A program made the translations under genes and the position numbers. This document shows positions 14,625 to 22,518 of a stretch of 64,000 nt of DNA, one piece after another. A model generated the notes under the pieces. The model had not been told where the DNA came from, did no database searches, and worked only from the letters and a program-made list of their open reading frames with translations. The stretch's first letter is position 1. The number at the start of each line of letters is the position of its first letter. Source of the stretch: an uncultured Acidobacteriia bacterium (lineage in GTDB: Bacteria; Acidobacteriota; Terriglobia; Bryobacterales; Bryobacteraceae); the NCBI GenBank assembly GCA_903851195.1, contig CAINNJ010000019.1, forward strand, positions 124,001 to 188,000, read 5' to 3'.

Positions 14625-17600
14625 ATGAGACTAATGTTCAGAGCTTCCCTCCGGGTCTTTCTGGCGTCGTGCCTGACGCTTGCCTCCTGCCTGCCGTCCT
14701 CCGCGCAGGTCTCCGCCGCCATCTCGGGCACCATTGCCGACATCTCCGGCGGGCCGGTAGCCGGCGCCAGCGTCACCGTGAAGAGCCTCGAAACCGGGGC
14801 CACGCGCGTTCTCGCCACCAATGAAAGCGGCCAGTACCAGGCTCGCTCCCTCCCCCTCGGCCTGCAGGAAATCAAAGTCGAAAAGACCGGCTTCAAACTC
14901 GCCGTCCGCACCGGCATCAACCTCACCGTCGGTCAGGAAGCCGTCGTCAACGTCCAGCTCGAAGTCGGCGAAATCGCCCAGCAGGTCACGGTCTCCGAAG
15001 ACGCCCCGGTCATCAACACCACCACCGCGTCCGTGTCCGGCGTCGTCGGCTCCCGCGAAGTGAAGGATCTTCCACTCAACGGCCGCAGTTTCGATAACCT
15101 GATCACCCTCAACCCCGGCGCCATCAGCTACGGCCTGAAGAGCGCCAACACCAGCACCAGCAACGGCAACACGTTCGCGGTGGCCGGCCGCCGCCCCGCC
15201 GATAACATCGTGCTGCTCAACGGCATCGAATACACCGGTTCCAGCCAGCTCGCCATCACTCCCGGCGGCGTCAGCGGCGAACTGCTCGGCATCGACGCCA
15301 TTCGCGAATTCAACGTCCTCACCGACGCCTACTCCGCCGAATTCGGCAAGCGCGCCGGCGCCCAGGTTTCCGTCGTCACCCAGTCCGGCACCAACAACCT
15401 GCACGGATCTCTCTTTGAATTCCTCCGCAACAGCGCCCTCGACGCGCGTAACTTCTTCGACCAGGGCTTCGTCCCGCCGTTCCGCCGCAACCAGTTCGGC
15501 GGCGCGCTCGGCGGCCCGGTCAAAAAGGACAAGCTCTTCCTGTTCGGCAACTACGAAGGTTTCCGCCAGTCCCTCGCCCTCAGCAGCGTCGCCGTGGTGC
15601 CGGATGCCCAGGCTCGCCAGGGCATCATCAACGGCGCGAAGGTCGCCAACGTCAATCCCGCGATGCTGAAATACTTCGCCCTCTGGCCCGACGCCAACGG
15701 CCCCAATCTCGGCGGCGGCTCCGCGCTCTCCTACAACAACCCCCGCCAAAGCGTGCACGAAGACTTCGGCACCCTCCGCGCCGACTATACGCTGAGCGAG
15801 CGCGACTCTCTCTCCGCCGCCTTCACCATCGACGACGGCAACAGCGTCATTCCCCTCGCCGACCCCCTTTTCGGCTCCGCCCTCGGGCTCCGTAACCAGG
15901 TCGCCAGCGTGCAGCACGTCCGCATCCTCTCGCCGACCATGATCAACACCTTCCGCGTCGGCTTCTCCCGCGCCGCCTTCAACTACGCTTCCGACCCTCT
16001 GACCAACTTCCCCGACAACCTCGCCTTCGTCACCGGCGGCGGCCCCGGCGGCATCGTCATCGGCGGCGGCACCACCACCACCGGCGTTTCCGCCATCACC
16101 TCAGCCGGACCCAACAACGCCGCCAACGTCTGGAATCGCCGCAATCTCTTCACCGTCACCGACGGTCTCCAGATCAATAAAGGCCGACACCAGATCAGCG
16201 CCGGCTTCTGGCTGCAGCGCGTGCAGGACAACGAAAACACCGCCTCACGCCGCCTCGGCCAGGCCAGCTTCGCCAGCCTCCAGACCTTCCTCACTGGCAT
16301 CTCGACCTCCTTCCAGGTGGTGCCCTCGCCCACCGAACTCGGCTGGCGCAGCCTCTTCGGCGCCTGGTACATCGAGGACGCCATCAAACTCCGCCCCAAC
16401 CTGACCCTGCAACTGGGCCTGCGCCACGAGTTCACCACCGGCTGGAATGAAGTCGCCGGACGTGCCGCCAACTACATCCCCGACGCCCAGGGCATTCTCC
16501 AGACCTCTCCCGTGGTCGGCAGCTCGACCTTCACGAAGAACAACGCGACGAAGCTCTTCGGCCCCCGCGTCGCTCTCGCATGGGATGTCTTCGGCAACGG
16601 CAAAACCGCCGTCCGCGCCGGCTTCGGGACGTACTACTCCCTCATCGACGATCTCAGCTTCCTGCTGAACTCCCTGCCGCCTTACAACGGCGCGGCATCC
16701 TATTCGAACGTCTCTCTGCCCACCGTCATCCCCATCGCGCCGGGCGTGCAGCCCGCGCCCTCCTGCGGACCCGGCGTCCCCACCCCCTGCACCACCTTCG
16801 CCCCGCAAGGCGTGCAGGCCGACGCGAAAACGCCCGCCGTCCAGGAGTGGAACCTCCGCATCGAACAGCAACTCACCGAAAATATGGCGCTCCGCATCGC
16901 CTACGTCGGCTCCTTCGGCTACCACGGCCTGGTCAGCCTCGACCCCAACACGGTTCCCGCCCAAATCTGTGCCAGCGCTTCCGGCTGCGCGTCCGGAGGC
17001 ACCGGAACCACCCGCGGCGCCGTTCCTCAGGGAGCCGAGTACATCCCCGTCGCCGCCACCCGCCCGAACCCGTACCTGGGCGCCGGCTTCTTCTGGTACT
17101 CCGAAGGCAACAGCAGCTACAACTCCCTGCAGGTGGATGTCACGCGCCGCCTCACCCGCGGCCTGCAGCTTCGCGGCAACTTCACCTGGTCGAAAAATCT
17201 GGACATCAACTCCGCCCTCACCGGCGCCCAGGCCAACAACCAGGCGCAGATGGTCATGAACCGCAACGACCTCCGCCGCGACTGGGGCCCCTCCGCCCTG
17301 AACGTCACCGGCCAGTCCAGCCTCTCCGCCCGCTACGAACTCCCCTTCGGCCGCGGACGCCTTACCGGCGGCTGGCAACTCAACGGCATCGCGACCTTCC
17401 TGAGCGGCTTCCCCTTCACCCCCCAGATCGGCTCCAACCGCTCCGGCGACGGCGACACCCGCAACCCCGACCGGCCTTCGCTGAACCCCGCCTTCACGGG
17501 AGCCGTCACGCAGGGCATCCCGACGCAGTGGTACAACCCGAACGCGTTCATCCTGCCGACCATTGGGACCTTCGGCAACCTCGGTCGCGGCGTCCTCAAC

Positions 17601-17831
17601 GGCCCCGGCCTCACCAACGTGGATCTCTCCTTGTTCAAGAGTCTGGCGGTGACGGAACGGGCCAACCTGCAGTTCCGGGCGGAGTTTTTCAACTCCCTGA
17701 ACCACGCGAACTTCGCCTCACCCAACCCGATTGTCTTCTCCAACGGAGCCATCAGTTCCTCCGCCGGCCTGATCACCAGCACGGTGACGACGTCAAGGCA
17801 GATCCAGTTTGGTCTCAAGCTGATCTTCTGA
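14625..17831 (+). CDS. Oar-like TonB-dependent outer-membrane receptor
   Basis: 1068 residues from ATG 14625. A signal peptide (LASCLTLASCLPSSAQ) is followed by a carboxypeptidase-regulatory domain (ISGTIADISGGPVAGASV), a plug (LNGRSFDNLITLNPGA; NIVLLNGIEYTG; VVTQSGTNNLHGSLFEF) and a long beta-barrel ending in IQFGLKLIF with a terminal aromatic. This is the acidobacterial Oar/CarboxypepD-TonB type, thought to import oligosaccharides or other large ligands. It is divergent from oiaX with a 91-bp spacer and may take up an apiose- or apionate-containing compound, but that is inference from position. Confidence 0.9.
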   Translation: MRLMFRASLRVFLASCLTLASCLPSSAQVSAAISGTIADISGGPVAGASVTVKSLETGATRVLATNESGQYQARSLPLGLQEIKVEKTGFKLAVRTGINLTVGQEAVVNVQLEVGEIAQQVTVSEDAPVINTTTASVSGVVGSREVKDLPLNGRSFDNLITLNPGAISYGLKSANTSTSNGNTFAVAGRRPADNIVLLNGIEYTGSSQLAITPGGVSGELLGIDAIREFNVLTDAYSAEFGKRAGAQVSVVTQSGTNNLHGSLFEFLRNSALDARNFFDQGFVPPFRRNQFGGALGGPVKKDKLFLFGNYEGFRQSLALSSVAVVPDAQARQGIINGAKVANVNPAMLKYFALWPDANGPNLGGGSALSYNNPRQSVHEDFGTLRADYTLSERDSLSAAFTIDDGNSVIPLADPLFGSALGLRNQVASVQHVRILSPTMINTFRVGFSRAAFNYASDPLTNFPDNLAFVTGGGPGGIVIGGGTTTTGVSAITSAGPNNAANVWNRRNLFTVTDGLQINKGRHQISAGFWLQRVQDNENTASRRLGQASFASLQTFLTGISTSFQVVPSPTELGWRSLFGAWYIEDAIKLRPNLTLQLGLRHEFTTGWNEVAGRAANYIPDAQGILQTSPVVGSSTFTKNNATKLFGPRVALAWDVFGNGKTAVRAGFGTYYSLIDDLSFLLNSLPPYNGAASYSNVSLPTVIPIAPGVQPAPSCGPGVPTPCTTFAPQGVQADAKTPAVQEWNLRIEQQLTENMALRIAYVGSFGYHGLVSLDPNTVPAQICASASGCASGGTGTTRGAVPQGAEYIPVAATRPNPYLGAGFFWYSEGNSSYNSLQVDVTRRLTRGLQLRGNFTWSKNLDINSALTGAQANNQAQMVMNRNDLRRDWGPSALNVTGQSSLSARYELPFGRGRLTGGWQLNGIATFLSGFPFTPQIGSNRSGDGDTRNPDRPSLNPAFTGAVTQGIPTQWYNPNAFILPTIGTFGNLGRGVLNGPGLTNVDLSLFKSLAVTERANLQFRAEFFNSLNHANFASPNPIVFSNGAISSSAGLITSTVTTSRQIQFGLKLIF

Positions 17832-18047
17832 TTTCTTCTCAGCGGACCCGGCTTCTTCGATAGCGAGAAGTGCCACATGCCTGCCCACGGTAGGAAATCC
17901 CTGAAGGAATCGTTCCAGACTGTACCCGGCCTCAAGATAGTCGAAAAGAGTCTGAATCAACACCCGCGTGCCCCGGAAAGTAGGCTCGCCAGACATGATT
18001 TCCGGGTCGCGGACAACAACGGAATCCATGCGTCCATTGTGACTCAT
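17793..18047 (-). CDS. Orphan DUF433 antitoxin-like protein
   Basis: 84 residues with the DUF433 core PEIMSGEPTFRGTRVLIQTL followed by DYLEAGYSLERFLQGFPTV. DUF433 proteins are usually the antitoxin of a pair with a DUF5615 PIN-like toxin. The place where that toxin gene would lie (to the left) is occupied by the TonB receptor, whose 3' end it overlaps by 39 bp, so the toxin is missing. ATG 18029 is an alternative start. It has no visible internal damage. Confidence 0.7.
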   Translation of the reverse strand: MSHNGRMDSVVVRDPEIMSGEPTFRGTRVLIQTLFDYLEAGYSLERFLQGFPTVGRHVALLAIEEAGSAEKKSEDQLETKLDLP

Positions 18048-18403
18048 TCAGGACATATTGCCCCCGCTGCATCAATTGTGCATACTGATGCCTGTGAGAA
18101 CCACCAACGCAAACAACGACTGCTCACCCGCCAAAGCAGGAAAGACCACCGGAACCGACGAGAAAGCCGCTCTCGTTGAGTCCGATGCGAATTCTGCCCG
18201 CGCGGCCACCAAACGCCTGATAGCGATGGGTGGCACACAGCCCGAAATCAAAGGCATCCCGCGGCGACGTTACGCCTGATATGCCTGGCGAACGCTCCGG
18301 TCCGAATGTCACGTTGCGCCGGAAGAATCCGAATTTCCAGAGCTCGCCGCGGTTTGATTCACCCTGAACAAAACCCATCTTTCCATCGGCAAGAATAAAG
18401 AGA
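18048..18403. other. Accessory gap, no firm gene
   Basis: This 356-bp stretch is less GC-rich than its neighbours. A plus-strand frame at 18058-18279 ends in LIAMGGTQPEIKGIPRRRYA, which has the look of a short antitoxin C-terminus, but no N-terminal domain or ribosome-binding site supports it. I regard it as a possible relic only. Confidence 0.3.
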
Positions 18404-19051
18404 ATGATTGTCTTTATCAAAGGAATACTCCGCCGAGCCTTTGCAAAACCATTGCTTGCGTATAGGGGCGCGCAAGCGAAATCCCGACTGCTTTCCGGTG
18501 CGCCGATCCTCGCCACGTTTCTTGAGCCAAACGGCTTTAGGTTCCGATTTCGGACTTCCGGCTCCGCTTCGGGAGGCGCCTTTGCCTCGGGTGAATTCAT
18601 CCGGAAAGATCGACGGTTAGAGTTTCACTTTCGGGGAACTTTAGGGCTGGTTCGTTATCATATTGGCCGGTACTCCGCCAGTCACGAGTCTTACATGAAA
18701 GAACTGGGTGCCTTTCCCCGATGCCAGTATCCCGGCTTTAAGAACGAGCCACTGGATCCTTTCGTTCGGCTGGCGCATGACCTTCGCTTTGCGGGTGATT
18801 TCCTGAGCGGCGACGGCCGGATGCTGTTGCGTGCTTCGGAAATTGAGCGGGCGTTCCTGAAAGAGCGCAATCGGAGCGATCTCCGCGGTTACGCAGGGGA
18901 CAAGAGGGCGCTGGGACTTATCCGCCACGCCTTTCACGAAAAAGCATACCGTGAGGTGGCCGACCTCGCGCAAACGCTTGTTTACCCCGACGACCAGACA
19001 CCCTCTCAACGCAGAATAATTGAGATAGCAAGAACAAGGACAAAGCCTTAG
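18404..19051 (+). CDS. Hypothetical protein, probably accessory
   Basis: Up to 215 residues. The conserved-looking core begins near ILATFLEPNGFRFRF and includes EFHFRGTLGLVRYHIGRYS, SHESYMKELG and LAHDLRFAGDFLSGDG, a pattern seen in stand-alone hypothetical proteins that I cannot name. Residues 1-33 are not convincing, so the true start may be internal or the 5' end may be damaged. Base composition is lower in GC and codon use more relaxed than in flanking genes, which with the nearby TA relic suggests acquired DNA. Confidence 0.5.
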   Translation: MIVFIKGILRRAFAKPLLAYRGAQAKSRLLSGAPILATFLEPNGFRFRFRTSGSASGGAFASGEFIRKDRRLEFHFRGTLGLVRYHIGRYSASHESYMKELGAFPRCQYPGFKNEPLDPFVRLAHDLRFAGDFLSGDGRMLLRASEIERAFLKERNRSDLRGYAGDKRALGLIRHAFHEKAYREVADLAQTLVYPDDQTPSQRRIIEIARTRTKP

Positions 19052-19072
19052 TAAGAACCCGTGCCTCTTACT
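19050..19072. terminator. Inverted repeat between convergent genes
   Basis: AGTAAGA (19050-19056) and TCTTACT (19066-19072) pair around a 9-nt loop, exactly between the stops of the gene at 18404-19051 and the ABC permease at 19074. It could act as a bidirectional transcription end, although no clear T tract follows. Confidence 0.35.
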
Positions 19073-19073
19073 C

Positions 19074-20249
19074 TTACCGTCCGAAAATAATCTTCTCCGC
19101 CGACAACAACCGCGTAGCCAGCGCCAAAAACAGCACCACCAGCCCCGCCGCGCCCAAAGCCCCGCCCACTAACCCCAACACCCCCGGCATATTCCCGCCC
19201 AGCACATCCATCGCCGCCGCATACTGCCCCACAATCGGAATCGGATGCAGCCACGGCCGGTTCGTGATCGGATAAAACGTCGACATCACGCCCGGAATCG
19301 TAATCGCAAAAACCAGAAATCCCATATAACTCTGCGCTTCTTTAAACGACTTCGCGAAGCACGCCAGGTACATCTGAATCGCCGGCGCCAGCAGCGCAAT
19401 CGGACAGATGGCCAGCACCAGCACCCCCATCTCCTCCCGGCCCAGGTGATACCGCACTCCCAAATCTTCCAGCGGCAGCCGCGACAACACGTTCGACGTC
19501 ACCACCAGCGTGAGCAGCATCCCCGCGAACGCCCCCGTCGCCGCCGCCAGCCACTTGCCCGTCACCAGCTGCCATCGCGGCACCGGATTCAATAACAGCG
19601 GCTCCAGTGAATTCCGCTCCCGCTCGCCCGCCGTCGAATCCGTCGCAATCTGCATGCCCGCCGTGAACGCCGACAGAATCAGAAACATCGGGATGATATT
19701 GAACACCGTCGCCGCCCGCTGCTGCGCGTTCGATACCTCCACGTCATCCATCTTCAATGCCGCCGCCACCGCGGGACTCACGCCCCTCGCGATCAGCCGC
19801 ATCCCGCCCGTCTCCGCGCTGAACCGCCCCAGCAGCGCCCGGATCCGCCGCACTTTCGCCCGCGTCGTCTGCCGCGTGGAGTCCGAAAACAACTGCACCG
19901 GCGCGGGCCGCGAGTCCCGGAATCTCTCCGCGAACTCCTTCCCGATCACCACCACGAAATCGGACTTCCGCTCGCGTACCGCACCCTCGGCATCCGCCGG
20001 CCCCGCCGCAATTTCCACGCCCGGTTGCTGCGCCAGCCAGTTCACCAGCACCGGCGCGTACTGCCCGCCCACCACCGGCACCTGAATCTCGTGCGCCGCC
20101 TTCTCCTGCCCCGCGATCTGATTCAGCATGAAGGCAATCAGCAGCGGTCCGAACAGCGTGCTGAACAGCAGCACATAAATCGAGCGGCGATCCCGGGAAC
20201 TGTCCAGCAGTTCCTTCCGCGCCACCACGCCGATCGCGCCCCACTTCAT
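19074..20249 (-). CDS. ABC transporter permease, NatB type
   Basis: 391 residues. It has the NatB/ABC-2 layout: a first transmembrane helix after RKELLDSSRDRRSIY (LLFSTLFGPLLIAFML), a large extracytoplasmic domain of about 150 residues, then a cluster of five or so helices (FLILSAFTAGMQIA onward; LTLVVTSNV; VLAICPIALLAPAIQ). ERERNSLEPLLLNPV is the typical cytosolic coupling motif. ATG 20249 overlaps the ATPase stop (ATGA). With the ATPase it forms an exporter of unknown substrate. It is last in a minus-strand run that begins with a cyclooxygenase-like gene. Confidence 0.85.
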   Translation of the reverse strand: MKWGAIGVVARKELLDSSRDRRSIYVLLFSTLFGPLLIAFMLNQIAGQEKAAHEIQVPVVGGQYAPVLVNWLAQQPGVEIAAGPADAEGAVRERKSDFVVVIGKEFAERFRDSRPAPVQLFSDSTRQTTRAKVRRIRALLGRFSAETGGMRLIARGVSPAVAAALKMDDVEVSNAQQRAATVFNIIPMFLILSAFTAGMQIATDSTAGERERNSLEPLLLNPVPRWQLVTGKWLAAATGAFAGMLLTLVVTSNVLSRLPLEDLGVRYHLGREEMGVLVLAICPIALLAPAIQMYLACFAKSFKEAQSYMGFLVFAITIPGVMSTFYPITNRPWLHPIPIVGQYAAAMDVLGGNMPGVLGLVGGALGAAGLVVLFLALATRLLSAEKIIFGR

Positions 20250-20977
20250 GCCGCTTCTCCCTGCACGCCCGTCAGCGCAACAAACGCGTCTTCCAGCGTG
20301 GTCTTTCCGGTCAGCGCCGTCAGTTCCTCCGCCGACCCCTCCGCCACCACCTGCCCCCGGGCAATCACCACAATCCGGTCGCACAACGCCGAAATCTCCT
20401 GCATCACATGGCTCGAAAACACCACGCAGCGTTTCGTGGCCCGCAGATGACGAATCACTTCGCGCACCGCCCGCGTGCTCATCACGTCCAGGCCGTTCGT
20501 CGGCTCGTCCAGAATCACGTTCTGCGGATCGTGCACCAGCGCCCGCGCCAGCCCCACCTTCGCCCGCTCCCCATGCGAAAAGCCGCCCGCCCGCCGGTCC
20601 GCGATCCCCTTGAGTTCCAGAATCTCGATCAGGTGGTCCATGCGCTTTTCCAGTTCCCCGCCCGGAATGCCCTGCAACTGACCGAAATAGCGGATATGTT
20701 CCCGCGGCGTCAGCCGCTGATAAAGCCCCGAAAGATCCGGCAACACGCCCATGCGCGCCTGCGCCGCCTGCGGTTTCGAGACGACATCCACGCCGTCCAC
20801 CTCAATCGACCCGCTGTCCGGCTTCATCAGCCCGTAAACCATCCGCAGGGACGTCGTCTTCCCCGCCCCGTTCGGCCCCAGCAGCCCCGTCACCACGCCG
20901 TCCGGCGCCGCGAACGAAACCCCGTCCACCGCCCGCACCGCCCCGAACGTCTTGACCAGATTTTCCGCCCGGATCAT
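20246..20977 (-). CDS. ABC transporter ATP-binding protein, NatA type
   Basis: 243 residues with all ABC ATPase motifs: Walker A GPNGAGKTTS, a signature FSHGERAKVGLARAL (SHGER in place of SGGQ), Walker B VILDEPTNGLD, and the switch histidine region VVFSSHVMQE. It belongs to the NatA/CcmA-like exporter ATPases. It partners the permease encoded immediately downstream and overlaps the upstream hydrolase gene by 4 bp, so the three genes are translationally coupled. Confidence 0.9.
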   Translation of the reverse strand: MIRAENLVKTFGAVRAVDGVSFAAPDGVVTGLLGPNGAGKTTSLRMVYGLMKPDSGSIEVDGVDVVSKPQAAQARMGVLPDLSGLYQRLTPREHIRYFGQLQGIPGGELEKRMDHLIEILELKGIADRRAGGFSHGERAKVGLARALVHDPQNVILDEPTNGLDVMSTRAVREVIRHLRATKRCVVFSSHVMQEISALCDRIVVIARGQVVAEGSAEELTALTGKTTLEDAFVALTGVQGEAA

Positions 20978-22479
20978 TGCAGCCCTGCCGGCGAGCTCAT
21001 CGGATCAGGCCCGGCCGGCCCGAGAAAGAACGGCGGCCGCTTCACCTTCTGCACGCAGGCCGTATTCAGGTTCGCCGCGCTCCCGTCATTGAGGAACTGC
21101 ACCATCAGCTTCATCACGCACCCGCTCGCCCACGCTCCGTGCCCGGTCGCGGGCACCACGATGTGCTTCGAATTCTTCCACTGCGACGCCACCTGCTCAC
21201 CCCACACCGGCGGCGTCACCGGATCCAGTTCGCCCGACAAAATCAGCGCCGGAATTTTCGACGGCGCGTTCTCGAAATACGCCGGATCCATCGGCTCGCG
21301 CGGCCAGAACTCGCACGGCTTCAGCCGCATCCCCGCCATCTCCGCTCCCGTGAACGTCCCCGCCGCTTCCCGCTCCACCGACCCCGGCTCGATCCGCGGC
21401 GCGTCCTCATTGCACACCACCGAGAAATACATCCCCTGCGACATATTCGAAGACAACGGATCGAACGCCGCCCCCAGCGCGAAGAAGCCCGTGTAGTTCC
21501 CCTTCTCCGCCTGCTCGATCAGCAGCGGCACCAGCGAAGCCGTCATCGGCGAATACAGCGACGCGAACAGCGCCCCGGCCACCGTCAGCCGCTTCACGTC
21601 GATCTCTTTTTCCTCGCCTGTTCGCGGATGCACGTACTTCACATGCTGCGGATGCGCGCTCAGCCGGTCCAGCAGCGCCGTGAGCCGCGCCTGCAGCTGC
21701 GGGAAGCGCCGGTTGCAACCGGCGTCCTTCTCGCAATCGCGCACCAGCAAACTCAACGCCCGCTGGCTGTCGCGCGCCATGTAAAGAGGCAGCCGCATAT
21801 CGGTCGGCGCCACGCCGTCCAGAATCACCGCCCGCGTATTCTCCGGATGTCGCCGCGCATAAACCAGCGCCGCGCGCGTCCCGTAAGAACCGCCATACAG
21901 ATCGATCTTCGAATACCCGAGGAACCGGCGCACGTCGTCCAGATCGTCCATCGCGATCGGCGTCGTGTACTTCGTCAGATCCGCCTTGCTCTTCAGCGCG
22001 TCGATGCAGGAACGGAAGCGCCGCATCATGGAGGCCGAGTCGTCCTCCTCATCGGAGCTCTCTTCCGATTCCCCCGGCTTGCACTCCAGAGGATTCGACT
22101 TTCCCGTGCCCCGCTGATCCACCAGCACAATGTCGCGGTCCGTCTCCACCACGCGGTACGGTTCCTGCAGATCGTGCGCCAGCGCCGCCGCCCCCTGCCC
22201 CGGTCCGCCCGCCAGAAAGAACAGCGGATCCGGCGCGTACTTCTGTTTCAGCGCGGGCAGCAGCACAATGCGCAGCGGAATCTTCCGGCCCTGCTTCGTG
22301 ACGCGGTTCTCGAACACTTCGAACGTGCCGCAGAACGCGTCCCCCAGCCCGTCGGACGCCTTACAAGGCTGCAGCCTGTCCATCGCGGACATCCTGCGCG
22401 CCCCCGAACACGAGGCGAGCAGCATCGCGAGCGCGAACACACTGCCGCCGCAGATCCCTCGAAACCGAAGCGAATTCAT
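20974..22479 (-). CDS. Lipoprotein alpha/beta hydrolase, TAP-like peptidase family
   Basis: 501 residues from ATG 22479. A lipoprotein signal ends in LASC (Cys24). The hydrolase fold has FFLAGGPGQG (oxyanion hole), VDQRGTGKSN, nucleophile elbow DLYGGSYGTRAA, then LILSGELDPVTPP and PATGHGAW carrying the acid and histidine, plus the TAP-like C-terminal domain. Relatives are tripeptidyl or proline aminopeptidases and related esterases. It probably acts at the cell envelope. It lies 39 bp after the patatin gene and overlaps natA, linking the phospholipase and exporter genes. Confidence 0.8.
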   Translation of the reverse strand: MNSLRFRGICGGSVFALAMLLASCSGARRMSAMDRLQPCKASDGLGDAFCGTFEVFENRVTKQGRKIPLRIVLLPALKQKYAPDPLFFLAGGPGQGAAALAHDLQEPYRVVETDRDIVLVDQRGTGKSNPLECKPGESEESSDEEDDSASMMRRFRSCIDALKSKADLTKYTTPIAMDDLDDVRRFLGYSKIDLYGGSYGTRAALVYARRHPENTRAVILDGVAPTDMRLPLYMARDSQRALSLLVRDCEKDAGCNRRFPQLQARLTALLDRLSAHPQHVKYVHPRTGEEKEIDVKRLTVAGALFASLYSPMTASLVPLLIEQAEKGNYTGFFALGAAFDPLSSNMSQGMYFSVVCNEDAPRIEPGSVEREAAGTFTGAEMAGMRLKPCEFWPREPMDPAYFENAPSKIPALILSGELDPVTPPVWGEQVASQWKNSKHIVVPATGHGAWASGCVMKLMVQFLNDGSAANLNTACVQKVKRPPFFLGPAGPDPMSSPAGLQ

Positions 22480-22518
22480 CTGTTTAGAACGTGCAGTGTA
22501 GCACGTACCCAAACCGTC

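Noticed and set aside
18058-18279. 73-codon plus-strand frame as an antitoxin gene
   Set aside because: Only the last 20 residues look protein-like; there is no DNA-binding domain, ribosome-binding site or partner.
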